From NCBI RefSeq assembly GCF_040610475.1, contig NZ_JBEXMJ010000005.1, forward strand, positions 208,126 to 272,125: DNA of 64,000 nt. Direction: 5' to 3'. The translations under genes were made by a program, and so were the position numbers. The stretch comes from Actinopolymorpha sp. NPDC004070. GTDB taxonomy: Bacteria; Actinomycetota; Actinomycetes; Propionibacteriales; Actinopolymorphaceae. Positions 8,209 through 17,571 of the stretch are shown in pieces (position 1 is the stretch's first letter; each line of letters starts with the position of its first letter). The notes beneath the pieces were generated by a model. The model saw only the letters and a list, made by a program, of their open reading frames with translations. It did not search any database and was not told where the DNA came from.

Positions 8209-9069
8209 ATGCGGGCCGACCAGGTCACCGGGCCACACGCCCACCACGGAGAAGGTCCGGTCTGGGACGCCGGTTGGGGCGGGTTGCGGTTCGTGGACAT
8301 GCTCGCCGGCGACATCCTCACCGCGGACCTGTCCACCGGCGGCGTCGAGCGACTGCACGTGGGTGAGGTGGCGGCGGCGTTCCGGCCGCGCACGTCCGGC
8401 GGAATGGTGGTGGCGATCGAACGCGGCTTCGCGCTGGTGGGCGCCGACGGTTCGGTCGACCGGCTGCCGGAGCTGTGGACCGACCACGGCGTACGCATGA
8501 ACGAGGGCGGCTGCGACCCGCAGGGGCGGTTCTACTGCGGCTCGATGGCCTACTCCTCCACCAAGGGCGCGGGCACGGTCTACCGCCTCGACCAAGACCG
8601 GACGGTCTCCGTCGTCCTCGCCGACGTCACCATCTCCAACGGCCTGGCCTGGTCCCCCGACCACACGCTGGCCTACTACATCGACACCCCGACCGGCCGG
8701 GTGGACGCGTTCGACCATTACCCGGAGACCGGGCTGGTCGTGGACAGCCGCCGGCCGGTGGTGGAGATCCCCGGGGAGTGGGGCGGTCCGGACGGGATGA
8801 CGGTGGACGCGGAGGGCTACCTCTGGGTCGCCATGTGGGGCGGCTCGGCGGTGCGCCGGTTCGCGCCGGACGGGACGCTGGACGGCGTGGTCGAGGTGCC
8901 CGGGGCCGAGCAGGTCACCGCGTGCACGTTCGGCGGTGCCGACCTCGACGAGCTGTTCGTCACCACCTCCCGGCAGGGCCTGACCGACGGCGAGCAGCCC
9001 GACGCCGGCGCGGTGTTCTCCGTACGCCCCGGGGTACGCGGACTGCCCGCACTCCCCTACGCCGGATAG
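8209..9069 (+). CDS. SMP-30/gluconolactonase family sugar lactonase
   Basis: A 286-residue six-bladed beta-propeller hydrolase of sugar lactones. Family signatures are GEGPVWDAG near residue 13 (metal-binding Glu), the loop RMNEGGCDPQGRFYCGSM, SNGLAWSPDHTLAYYIDT (metal-binding Asn) and GGPDGMTVDAEGYLWVAMW (metal-binding Asp). The reaction would open an aldonolactone to the aldonic acid, the substrate class of the dehydratase at 486. ATG 8209 is preceded by AGGGAGG. Lactone specificity cannot be read from the sequence. Confidence 0.88.
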   Translation: MRADQVTGPHAHHGEGPVWDAGWGGLRFVDMLAGDILTADLSTGGVERLHVGEVAAAFRPRTSGGMVVAIERGFALVGADGSVDRLPELWTDHGVRMNEGGCDPQGRFYCGSMAYSSTKGAGTVYRLDQDRTVSVVLADVTISNGLAWSPDHTLAYYIDTPTGRVDAFDHYPETGLVVDSRRPVVEIPGEWGGPDGMTVDAEGYLWVAMWGGSAVRRFAPDGTLDGVVEVPGAEQVTACTFGGADLDELFVTTSRQGLTDGEQPDAGAVFSVRPGVRGLPALPYAG

Positions 9070-9181
9070 GACCACCCACGCCGGTTGGGTCGGGCCGGGT
9101 TGGGCCGTCTAAGGTACGTACGCCCAGCGACGCGGTGGTCACACCGACGACCCGCCACAGCCGACGAAGGAGCGTACGCCG

Positions 9182-10141
9182 ATGACACTGGTGGCGGTTC
9201 TGGACGACTACCAGGCGGTCGCGGAGCGGATGGCGGACTGGCGCAACCTGCCCGACCGCACCAGCGTGGCGTTCTTCCACGACCACCTGCCCGACGAGGA
9301 CACGGTCGTCGAGCGCCTGGCCCACTACGAGGTCATCGTGGCCATGCGCGAGCGCACGGCGTTCACGCGTTCGGTGCTGGAACGCCTGCCCCGCCTGCGT
9401 CTTCTGGTCACCACCGGCATGCGCAACGCGGCGATCGACCTGGAGGCGGCGCACGAGAACGGCGTCCTGGTGTGCGGCACGCCCGGCAGCGGCGGCGCCA
9501 CCACCGAGCTCGCCTGGGCACTGATCCTCGGTCTGGTACGTCACGTGCCGGAGGAGGACGCATCCGTGCGCGCGGGCGGCTGGCAGCGCACCGTCGGCAC
9601 CGACCTGGCCGGCTCGACGCTCGGCCTGCTCGGCCTCGGCAGGCTGGGTAAGGCGATGGTGCCGGTGGCGCATGCGTTCGGCATGCAGGTGCTGGCGTGG
9701 AGTGCCAACCTCACCGCCGAAGCCGCGAGCGACGCCGGTGCCGAACGCGTGGACAAGGACGAGTTGTTCGCCCGGTCCGACGTAGTCAGCGTGCACCTGA
9801 AGCTCAGCGACCGCACCCGCGGCCTGGTGGGGGCGGCCGAGCTCGCGTCGATGAAGCCGACCGCCTGGCTGGTCAACACCTCCCGCGGTCCCATCGTCGA
9901 CGAGCAGGCGCTGGTCGCGGCGCTGGAGGAGGGCCGGATCGCCGGCGCCGGCCTCGACGTCTACGACCAGGAGCCGCTGCCGGCCGGCCACCCGCTGCTG
10001 ACGGCGCCGCGCACGATCCTGACTCCGCACATCGGGTTCGTGACCCGGCGGACGTACGAGGAGTGGTACGCCGCGGCGGTGGGCGCGATCGCGGCGTACC
10101 TCGACGGCCATCCCGTTCAGGTTCTGACGCCGGCCTCCTGA
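9182..10141 (+). CDS. D-2-hydroxyacid dehydrogenase, NAD-dependent
   Basis: A 319-residue member of the D-isomer 2-hydroxyacid dehydrogenase family (phosphoglycerate-dehydrogenase-like). It shows the Rossmann loop LGLLGLGRLGKAM, the RGPIVDE segment with the substrate-anchoring Arg upstream (NTSRGPIVDE), the Glu in YDQEPLPAGHPL and the catalytic His in LTPHIGF. It would interconvert a 2-hydroxyacid and a 2-ketoacid with NAD(H). AAGGAG is centred about 12 bases before ATG 9182. It lies 112 bases after the lactonase gene on the same strand; TAAGGT at 9110-9115 could be its -10 box. Confidence 0.88.
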   Translation: MTLVAVLDDYQAVAERMADWRNLPDRTSVAFFHDHLPDEDTVVERLAHYEVIVAMRERTAFTRSVLERLPRLRLLVTTGMRNAAIDLEAAHENGVLVCGTPGSGGATTELAWALILGLVRHVPEEDASVRAGGWQRTVGTDLAGSTLGLLGLGRLGKAMVPVAHAFGMQVLAWSANLTAEAASDAGAERVDKDELFARSDVVSVHLKLSDRTRGLVGAAELASMKPTAWLVNTSRGPIVDEQALVAALEEGRIAGAGLDVYDQEPLPAGHPLLTAPRTILTPHIGFVTRRTYEEWYAAAVGAIAAYLDGHPVQVLTPAS

Positions 10142-10301
10142 CGCCGCTGCTGCTGACGCCGACCCCTGCCGACCGGCGTTCTGGCCTTCCCTCCCCCGCT
10201 CGACACCCGGAGTTTTCTTCCGCTTCAGGCCGAAGTATGGAAAGTCGCCTCCAGGCCGAGTTCACTGCGAGGTGCCGTCCGGCATCCCTGGGGAGGAACC
10301 C

Positions 10302-13300
10302 GTGGCACCCGATCGTGTGGCTTCTTCGACGTCGGCCAAGACCCGTGCGCGCCTGCGTACCTTCGCCTCGCTCCTGGCCGGCTGCACGGTCCTGGTCGGG
10401 CTGGCGGCCGGAGGGACCGCCACCGGATCCCCGCCCGCCTTGGCATCCAACGGACCGGCGCAGGGCGTACGACCGGATCCGCGGTACGACCTGCACGCGG
10501 CCACCTCCGATGCCGCCGCCCATCCGGGCAGCGCCGCCGACCGGCGGGCCGCACAGGCACCGCGGGCGGCCGAGGTCGCTCCCCGGTTGGAGACGGCCAG
10601 CACCTCCCGGCCGGTCGCGCCGGGCGTGACGTTGCGGTCGTTCGACCGGTACGGGCCAGACTCCTACACCGGCACACCGAACTGGCTGCAGTCGGACTCA
10701 CTCACCGTCGACCTCACCAAGGGAACCTCGGTCGGCTACCTCTTTCCCGGCCGGGTCGCCGCGGGCGCACCGATCTCGGAACAGGCCCGCGACGCCAGGG
10801 CGGTCGCCGCGGTGAACGGCGACTTCTTCGACATCAACAACTCCAACGCGCCGCTGGGCGTCGGCATCAAGGACGGCACCCTGCTGCAGTCGCCGGACAC
10901 CAGCCCCACGTGGCAGAAGTCCGCGGCCATCGTCACGCCGGACGGGCTGGGCAGCATCGGTTCGGTGTTCTTCACCGGCACCATCACGCTGCCGGGTGAG
11001 AAGACGGCACCACTGTCGGGGGTGAACAAGCCGACGCTGCCCGCCGACGGTATCGAGGCGTTCACCCCGCTGTGGGGCAGCTACTGCCGCTGCCGGGCCA
11101 CCACGGGTGCGACGAAGGTGGCCGAGGTGGAGGTGGTGGCCGGCAAGGTCACCGCGGTCCGCGCCAGTGCGGGCTCGGGCGAGGTCCCCGCCGACGGCTT
11201 CGTGCTGGTCGGCCGCGACGCCGGAGCGGACACACTGGCGGCCCTCACCGTCGGCGCCCCGGTGAGCATCGACTACCGCGCCAGAACCGCCGACGACAAG
11301 GCGATCCGGACCGCGCTGAACGGCCGTCAACTCCTGGTTGTCAACGGCGTCGCGCAGAAGGCCGGCGCGGGGAACAACGTTCCGCCCGCGCCGCGGACCG
11401 CGGTCGGCTTCACCCGCGACGGCACGAAGATGTTCCTGCTCACCGCGGACGGCCGCCAGCCGGCGTTCTCCGACGGGCTCGGCCTGGACGAGCTCGCCGA
11501 CATGATGGTCGAGCTCGGTGCCTACAACGCGGTCAACCTCGACGGCGGCGGGTCGACCACGATGGTGGCCCGCAAACCCGGAGAGCAGACTGTGCGGGTG
11601 GAGAACCACCCCTCCGACGGCAGCGAACGCCACGACCCCAACGGCCTCGGCCTGTTCGCTCCCAAGGGGTCGGGCCACCTGCGCGGACTGTGGGTCGAGC
11701 CTGCCCTGGAACCGGAGCGGGCGCCCGGCTCGTCCGCGGTCGCACCCGCGCGCCCGGACCGGGTGTTTCCGGGACTGACCCGGCGGCTCACCGCCACGGG
11801 GTACGACGAGACCTACGGCCCGGCGGCGAGCACCCCGCGCTGGCGTACCAGCGAAGGCTCCGCCGCCGGCACCGTCGACCGCGAAGGCGTCTTCCACGCC
11901 CGCGACACCGGCACCGCGACGGTCAGCGCGTACGACAGGGACGTCACCGGGTCCACCACCCTGCAGGTGCTCCGGCCGCTCACCCGGCTCGGACCCACCG
12001 TCGACCAGCTGGCCTTGCCCGGCGCCGGCGACCACGCCAGGCTCGGCGTCCTCGGCTACGACCGGGAGGGTTACTCCGCGCCGGTCGAACCCGCCGACCT
12101 CACCCTCGACTACGACCACGACCTGCTCGACATCACCGCCGACGACACCGGCCAGTACGTCGTGACCGCCAGGCAGGCAACGGGTTCGGCACTGGTCACG
12201 GTGGCGGCGACCGTCGCCGGTAAGAAGGTCACCACGCTTCTCCCGGTCACCGTCGGCCTGGAGGAGAAGGTCGTCGCCGACTTCGAGGACGCGTCGGCGT
12301 GGACCTTCTTCGGAGAACGCGCCACCGGGTCGGTGTCCTCCGCCGAGGGCAAGGTGGGCAGGGGACTTCGGCTGGACTACGACTTCGCTACCTCGACCGC
12401 GACCCGCACCGGCGGCGCGGTGCCCACCGGCACGGTGGAAATTCCCGGACAGCCGCGGGCGTTGCGGCTGTGGGTCAACTCGACCGGCAAGGGCGAGTGG
12501 GCGAGCCTGCAGGTGTACGACGGCGCCGGGACGCTGCTGCCCGCGATGCGCGCCGGCTACCTCACCGGGTCCGGCTGGCAGCAGCTGGAGTTCCCGGTGC
12601 CGGCGGGTACGCAGTATCCGCTGCGGCTTCGCCGTTACTACTCCGCCGAAACCCGGCCGGACGCGCAGTACCAGGGCAGCATCGTGATCGACCAGCTCAC
12701 CGCGCTGGTGCCGCCGTCGATCGACGTACCCGCGCAACCGGTCCGCAAGGACCCGTTGATCGCGCAGAACGCCGACGTCAGCGGGCAGCCCTGGCGGTTC
12801 GCGGTGATGTCGGACGCGCAGTTCGTCGCCCGCGATCCCGGCAGCGACCTGGTGAAGAACGCCCGGCGCACGCTGCGGGAGATCCGGGCCGCCCGGCCGG
12901 ACTTCCTGATCATCGACGGCGATCTGGTGGATGAGGGATCGCCGGAGGATCTGGCGTTCGCCACGAAGGTTCTGGACGAGGAGCTCGGCAGCACGGTGCC
13001 CTTCTACTACGTGCCCGGCAACCACGAGGTGATGGGCGGCGACATCGCCAACTTCGAGGCGGAGTTCGGCGCGACCAGCCGGGTGTTCGACCACCACGGC
13101 ACCCGCTTCCTCACCTTCGACACCTCCCGGCTGTCGATCCGCGGCAGCGACTGGACGCAACTGCGCACGCTGCGCCGCCAGCTCGACGCGGCCGCCGATG
13201 ATCCGGGCGTCGGATCGGTGGTGCTGGTGCAGCACGTCCCGCCGCGCGACCCGACGCCGAGCAAGGCCAGCGAGCTCGCCGACCGCAAGGAGGCCGCCAC

Positions 13301-13898
13301 CATCGAGGGTTGGCTGTCGGACTTCCAGCGCACCACCGGCAAGGGTACGGCGTTCATCGGCGGACACGTGGGCACCTTCCACGCCGACCGGGTGGACGGT
13401 GTGCCGTACTTCCTCAACGGCAACTCCGCCAAGACCCCATCCACCAGACCCGAGGACGGCGGCTTCACCGGCTGGTCGCTGTGGGGCGTGGACCCGGTGA
13501 CGCCGGGCGAGGCGGCCGCCGCACGTCGCGACCCGGTACGCGACGCTCCGGACTGGGTGAGCACGCAGGTACGCCCGCACGTCGACACGCTCACCGTGAC
13601 CGCCCCGGACCGGCTGACCGTGGGCTCGTCGGCTGCCGTCAAGGCTGACTTGACACAGCACGGGAAGGCGATGCCCGTGGCGTACCCGATGAGTTCGCGC
13701 TGGACCGGCTCGGGCAACCTCTGGATCGGTGACCCCGCCGACCGGCAGCCCGGCCACGTCGCGGTGCTCGACCCGCGGACCGGCACACTCACCGCGTACC
13801 GGCCGGGCAAGGTCACCTTGCGCCTCACCGTCGGCGACACCACGGCAGAGGCTACCGTCACCGTCGAGCCTCGCCCGGCCGGTCGAACTGCCGGCTGA
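10302..13898 (+). CDS. large secreted protein: NAGPA-like domain fused to a calcineurin-type phosphoesterase
   Basis: A 1198-residue exported protein. After a signal peptide (hydrophobic core near residues 20-38) comes a phosphodiester glycosidase (NAGPA/DUF2233-like) domain with VNGDFFDINNSNAPLGVG and AYNAVNLDGGGSTTMV, ending near residue 450; then Ig/BIG2-like beta regions; a possible carbohydrate-binding beta-sandwich around 650-800; and a metallophosphoesterase domain with FAVMSDAQF, DFLIIDGDLVDEG, YYVPGNHEVMGG and GGHVGTFH. The last 100 residues are another Ig-like segment. GGGGAGGA precedes GTG 10302. NAGPA-type domains cleave sugar-phosphodiester links; the fusion suggests stepwise removal of sugar and phosphate from a wall polymer, which is inference. 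Confidence 0.82.
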   Translation: MAPDRVASSTSAKTRARLRTFASLLAGCTVLVGLAAGGTATGSPPALASNGPAQGVRPDPRYDLHAATSDAAAHPGSAADRRAAQAPRAAEVAPRLETASTSRPVAPGVTLRSFDRYGPDSYTGTPNWLQSDSLTVDLTKGTSVGYLFPGRVAAGAPISEQARDARAVAAVNGDFFDINNSNAPLGVGIKDGTLLQSPDTSPTWQKSAAIVTPDGLGSIGSVFFTGTITLPGEKTAPLSGVNKPTLPADGIEAFTPLWGSYCRCRATTGATKVAEVEVVAGKVTAVRASAGSGEVPADGFVLVGRDAGADTLAALTVGAPVSIDYRARTADDKAIRTALNGRQLLVVNGVAQKAGAGNNVPPAPRTAVGFTRDGTKMFLLTADGRQPAFSDGLGLDELADMMVELGAYNAVNLDGGGSTTMVARKPGEQTVRVENHPSDGSERHDPNGLGLFAPKGSGHLRGLWVEPALEPERAPGSSAVAPARPDRVFPGLTRRLTATGYDETYGPAASTPRWRTSEGSAAGTVDREGVFHARDTGTATVSAYDRDVTGSTTLQVLRPLTRLGPTVDQLALPGAGDHARLGVLGYDREGYSAPVEPADLTLDYDHDLLDITADDTGQYVVTARQATGSALVTVAATVAGKKVTTLLPVTVGLEEKVVADFEDASAWTFFGERATGSVSSAEGKVGRGLRLDYDFATSTATRTGGAVPTGTVEIPGQPRALRLWVNSTGKGEWASLQVYDGAGTLLPAMRAGYLTGSGWQQLEFPVPAGTQYPLRLRRYYSAETRPDAQYQGSIVIDQLTALVPPSIDVPAQPVRKDPLIAQNADVSGQPWRFAVMSDAQFVARDPGSDLVKNARRTLREIRAARPDFLIIDGDLVDEGSPEDLAFATKVLDEELGSTVPFYYVPGNHEVMGGDIANFEAEFGATSRVFDHHGTRFLTFDTSRLSIRGSDWTQLRTLRRQLDAAADDPGVGSVVLVQHVPPRDPTPSKASELADRKEAATIEGWLSDFQRTTGKGTAFIGGHVGTFHADRVDGVPYFLNGNSAKTPSTRPEDGGFTGWSLWGVDPVTPGEAAAARRDPVRDAPDWVSTQVRPHVDTLTVTAPDRLTVGSSAAVKADLTQHGKAMPVAYPMSSRWTGSGNLWIGDPADRQPGHVAVLDPRTGTLTAYRPGKVTLRLTVGDTTAEATVTVEPRPAGRTAG

Positions 13899-13901
13899 AC
13901 G

Positions 13902-14096
13902 GTGCGCGGTAGGCCCACCCCCGCGGGCGACGGGGTGCTCGCGCCCGGGGTGACCCGACGGCTGAACCGCCGGCTGTACATCGGCGAAACCACCGTGAAG
14001 ACGCACGTCTCGCGCGTACTGGCCAAACTGGACCTGCGGTCGCGCGTGCAGGCGGCGATCCTCGCGCGCGAGTCCGATCCGGGCGGGCCGTCCTGA
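13902..14096 (+). pseudogene. relic of a NarL/LuxR response regulator with the middle deleted
   Basis: A 64-residue frame joins two pieces that are far apart in intact NarL-type regulators: AGDGVLAPGVTRRL, normally at the end of the receiver/linker, and IGETTVKTHVSRVLAKLDL followed by RSRVQAAILARES, the recognition helix and tail of the LuxR helix-turn-helix. The segment that should lie between (end of linker, LTPRE and the first HTH helices, about 45 residues) and the whole phospho-acceptor domain are missing. It cannot work as a regulator. It lies between two secreted-enzyme genes with nothing else recognisable before 14228. Confidence 0.7.
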
Positions 14097-14227
14097 ACGT
14101 TCAGCCAGGCGTGCCGAGCACCGACCGAATCTCCTTCGCAGCTGGCCGATCTGGCCGAGGCGTACGACGGGGCATTGACCGCGCACGGTGTGACCACCTA
14201 GCTTCCGCCGGAAAGGAAGGTGAGCCG

Positions 14228-16546
14228 ATGTCTGCACTGGTTGCGCGGCGCCTGGGTGCCGTCGTCCTCGGCGCGTTGCTGCTGACCGCGTCGCTGAGCC
14301 CCGCCCGCGCCGCGGTGAGCGGCGGCAGCGGCACTGCTCCGGCGGCGGACGCCGCCGTCGGCCCGGGCGTCGCGGCGCCGTCCGCGGTGGGCAGCTGGCT
14401 CACCGACCCTGGGCGCAAGGTGTACTTGACACGACAGTCCGACCTGCACTGGAAGCGCGGCACGCCTCCCGCGGGCACGGCCGTCACCGTGGACGAGTCC
14501 CGGAAGTACCAGTCGATGGAGGGCTTCGGTGCGTCGTTCACCGACTCCTCCGCCTGGCTGGTGGGCACCAGGCTCGACCGTGGCCGCCGCGCGGCGGCGA
14601 TGCGCGCGTTGTTCGACCCGCGTGCCGGCATCGGGCTGAGTTTCGTCCGCCAGCCCATGGGGGCCAGCGACTTCGCCGTGAACGGCAACTACTCCTACGA
14701 CGACATGCCAGCCGGGCAGACCGATCCCACGCTCGCCCACTTCTCGATCGACCACGACCGGGCGTACGTCATCCCGGTCCTGCGCGACGCGTTGCGGCTC
14801 AACCCCGAGCTCACGGTGATGGCCTCGCCGTGGAGCCCGCCCGGCTGGATGAAGACCAGCGACTCGATGGTCGGCGGCACACTGCGGCCGGAGGCCTACC
14901 AGCCGTTCGCCGACTACTTCGCGAAGTTCGTTCGGGCGTACGCGGACGCGGGGGTGCCGATCACCTACGTCACGCCGAACAACGAACCGCTCTACGTACC
15001 CGAGGGGTATCCCGGTCTCGACCTCGGCCCGGACAAGGAGTCCGCGTTCATCCGTGAACACCTTGGTCCCACCCTGCGCAAGGCCGGCTTGCCGACGAGG
15101 ATTCTCGGCTACGACCACAACTGGGACGTGGTGAGTTACCCCGAGAGCCTGTACGCCGACCCGGCCACCTCCCGCTATGTCGCGGGAACGGCCTGGCACT
15201 GCTACGCGGGCGACGTCCGCGCACAGTCGCTGTCCCACAACAACTATCCGGGCAAGCCCGCCTTCCACACCGAGTGCTCCGGCGGAACGTGGGAGGGCGA
15301 CGACGCCGCGGGCTTCGCCGGTGCGATGAACCTGGTGGTCAACGCCCCGCGCGAGTGGGCGAAGTCGGTCGTGCGGTGGAACATGGCGCTGGACGCCGAC
15401 AACGGCCCGACCAACGGTGGGTGCATCACCTGCCGCGGGGTTCTCAAGGTCGCCAAGGACACGAACGGGCGGTGGAACTGGTCGAGGACGGTCGACTACT
15501 ACGCACTCGGGCACGCCGGCAAGTTCGTCCGGCCCGGCGCGCGTCGAATCGCGTCCAGCGGGCCGGCCGCGGGGACCGACGGCGCCGTGCAGAACGTCGC
15601 GTTCGTCAACCCGGACGGCTCCAAGGCGCTGATCGCGTTCAACCCGGGCACGTCCGCGGCGACGTTCCACGTGCGCTGGGGACACCGCTGGTTCGACGCC
15701 ACGCTGCCCGCGGGTTCTGCGGCCACCTACACCTGGCGCGGAACCCAGGACGCCACCGCCGGCGACGCCGCGCTGGGCACCACCGACGTGCACTTCGAGC
15801 GGCCGGGCAAGGCTGCGTTGACAGTCTCGTGGGACGCCGACCTGCTGAGCCGGCTCAACCAGGTGAGGGAGGACGGCTCCTGGGTCGGTTACTCCCTGCC
15901 CACCGGCGCGTCGCTGCGGGCGCCGGCAACGTCCACTCCCCTGCCACGGACGAACTGGACGGCGACCGCGAGCGCGAGCAGCCCGGACGACCCGCCGTCG
16001 CAGGCGATCGACGGTGACCCGGCCACCAGGTGGAGCACCGGGCACGGGATGACGCCGGGCGACTGGTTCCAGGTCGACCTCGGCGCGTCCACGACGTTCG
16101 ACCAACTCCGCCTGGACACCTCCGCCAGCCCCGGCGACTTCGCCCGCGGCTACGAGGTCTACGTGTCCGAGGACGGGAAGTCCTGGGGCCGGCCGGTGGC
16201 ACGCGGCGGCGGTGCCACCCAACTGCGGGTGCTGTTCCCGCCGGTGACCGGGAGGTACGTCCGCATCGTCAACACCGGAAGCTCCGGCAGCTGGTGGTCG
16301 ATCCACGAGGTGGACGTGCTTGCCCCAACCGGCTCCGGATCGGGGCCGGGATCAGGCGGCGAGCAGCCACCGGCGGCGAACGCGGACCTGCTGCGGCGTA
16401 CGGCGACCACACCCGACGGTACCGCGCTCGAGGTCTACTACAACGCCGGCGACCAGGCGGCGACGTTCGACGTCACCTGGGCGGACACGATCTACCGCTA
16501 CAGCCTGCCGGCCGGCGCGTCCGCGACCTTCACCCGCGCGCACTGA
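14228..16546 (+). CDS. secreted GH30 glycosidase with F5/8-type (CBM32-like) domain
   Basis: A 772-residue exported enzyme with a signal peptide ending near residue 27. The GH30 TIM barrel (about 60-430) has SMEGFGASFTDSS, WSPPGWMKTSDSM, the acid/base Glu253 in TPNNEP and the nucleophile Glu349 in FHTECSGG, followed by the family beta-structure. A discoidin/F5-8 domain (about 575-700) contains SQAIDGDPATRWSTG and WFQVDLGAS. A final short repeat resembles the beta tail after the barrel (residues 490-530 and 720-772 share AATFxVxW). Known GH30 activities are beta-glucosidase, beta-1,6-glucanase and xylanase. GGAAGG precedes ATG 14228. Confidence 0.88.
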   Translation: MSALVARRLGAVVLGALLLTASLSPARAAVSGGSGTAPAADAAVGPGVAAPSAVGSWLTDPGRKVYLTRQSDLHWKRGTPPAGTAVTVDESRKYQSMEGFGASFTDSSAWLVGTRLDRGRRAAAMRALFDPRAGIGLSFVRQPMGASDFAVNGNYSYDDMPAGQTDPTLAHFSIDHDRAYVIPVLRDALRLNPELTVMASPWSPPGWMKTSDSMVGGTLRPEAYQPFADYFAKFVRAYADAGVPITYVTPNNEPLYVPEGYPGLDLGPDKESAFIREHLGPTLRKAGLPTRILGYDHNWDVVSYPESLYADPATSRYVAGTAWHCYAGDVRAQSLSHNNYPGKPAFHTECSGGTWEGDDAAGFAGAMNLVVNAPREWAKSVVRWNMALDADNGPTNGGCITCRGVLKVAKDTNGRWNWSRTVDYYALGHAGKFVRPGARRIASSGPAAGTDGAVQNVAFVNPDGSKALIAFNPGTSAATFHVRWGHRWFDATLPAGSAATYTWRGTQDATAGDAALGTTDVHFERPGKAALTVSWDADLLSRLNQVREDGSWVGYSLPTGASLRAPATSTPLPRTNWTATASASSPDDPPSQAIDGDPATRWSTGHGMTPGDWFQVDLGASTTFDQLRLDTSASPGDFARGYEVYVSEDGKSWGRPVARGGGATQLRVLFPPVTGRYVRIVNTGSSGSWWSIHEVDVLAPTGSGSGPGSGGEQPPAANADLLRRTATTPDGTALEVYYNAGDQAATFDVTWADTIYRYSLPAGASATFTRAH

Positions 16547-16562
16547 GCTCGAGCGGGGAAGA

Positions 16563-17462
16563 TCAGGACGGGCCGCAGTGCCCGGCCGTGGCGATCAGCT
16601 TGACCAGGTGGTCGACGGCGTCGGGGAGTACGACCGAGGTGACCACGCGGGTGCGGCTCTGCGGGTCGTCGGTCGCGGTGCTCACTCCGGCCCGCTCACC
16701 CTCGGGCTCCACCGAGATCGTGACCGGGCGGGAGCCGAGCAGGTCGGTCCGCAGCATGGCCAGCACGGCAAGCGGGTCGTGCGGGACGTTGGACTCCTCG
16801 CCGGTGAAGTTCCACCACTGCCGGACCTCCGCCTCCAACTGGCGGCCGAGCGCGCCGGCGGTGGCGATCTCGCCGAGGTGGTCCGGGCCGATCCGGGCCT
16901 GGGTGGTGATCTCCAGCCCGACCACGGTGACCGGGATGCCGGAGGCGAACACCTCGGCGGCGGCCACGGCGTCGCTGCGGAAGTTGTGCTCGGGCTCGGG
17001 CCGGTCGAACCTCCCACCCATGACGTGGAGCCGGCGTACGTTGCGGGCGAAGCTCTGGTCCGCCCGGATCGCCTCGGCGATGTTGGTCAGCGGGCCGATC
17101 GCCACCACGTCGATCTCGCCGGGCCGCTCGGCCACGGTCCGGGTCAGGAACTCCACCGCGCTGACGTCCTCGAGGTAGGCCTCCGCGCCGAGGTCGTCGT
17201 AGAGCCGGCCCTCGAAACCCGCCCACCAGGCGTCGGCGCCGGTGAGCGGACGCTCGGCGCCGGCGACCACGGCCAGACCGTCGTGGCCGGCGAGGCGGGC
17301 CAGCCGCCGGGTGACCAGGGCGCGGAGCCGGACGTCGCCGTAGACCGTGGTGACGCCGAGCAGCTCGATCTCGGACGCACCGAAGATCATCGCCAGGGCG
17401 AGCGCGTCGTCGACGTCCGAGCCGATGTCGGTGTCGAGGATCACCTGGTGGGTGGCGGCCAC
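16563..17462 (-). CDS. inosine-uridine preferring nucleoside hydrolase
   Basis: A 299-residue ribohydrolase that splits nucleosides to base and ribose. The calcium-binding start ILDTDIGSDVDDALAL (near residue 8), VAIGPLTNIAEA, and the HVMGG and EHNFRSD segments are family signatures. GGAGA lies five bases before GTG 17462. It is in the opposite orientation to, and convergent with, the GH30 gene, with 16 bases between the two stops. The protein has no signal peptide, so it acts in the cytosol, possibly on imported nucleosides or on a related N-riboside. Confidence 0.9.
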   Translation of the reverse strand: MAATHQVILDTDIGSDVDDALALAMIFGASEIELLGVTTVYGDVRLRALVTRRLARLAGHDGLAVVAGAERPLTGADAWWAGFEGRLYDDLGAEAYLEDVSAVEFLTRTVAERPGEIDVVAIGPLTNIAEAIRADQSFARNVRRLHVMGGRFDRPEPEHNFRSDAVAAAEVFASGIPVTVVGLEITTQARIGPDHLGEIATAGALGRQLEAEVRQWWNFTGEESNVPHDPLAVLAMLRTDLLGSRPVTISVEPEGERAGVSTATDDPQSRTRVVTSVVLPDAVDHLVKLIATAGHCGPS

Positions 17463-17571
17463 GACGGTCTCCGTTCTCGGGGAATCCCGGGGAAGTTGCC
17501 CGGCCGGACGCCGATACAGGGCGCTGACCTGGGGATCTGTCGGTTCGCAGGGACGAATCAGGGGATGAAGA

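Noticed and set aside
10142..10301. AT-richer patch before the NAGPA-like gene considered as an operator
   Set aside because: The apparent CTTC/GAAG symmetry covers only four base pairs per arm and does not extend.
10698..14237. A 1179-codon open frame antisense to the NAGPA/phosphoesterase gene
   Set aside because: High GC keeps antisense frames open. Its translation is Arg/Gly/His-rich with no recognisable domains, while the sense strand encodes clear enzymes.
14198..16306. A 702-codon frame antisense to the GH30 gene
   Set aside because: Arg/Gly/Val-biased composition without motifs; the sense frame has signal peptide, catalytic acids and ribosome binding site.
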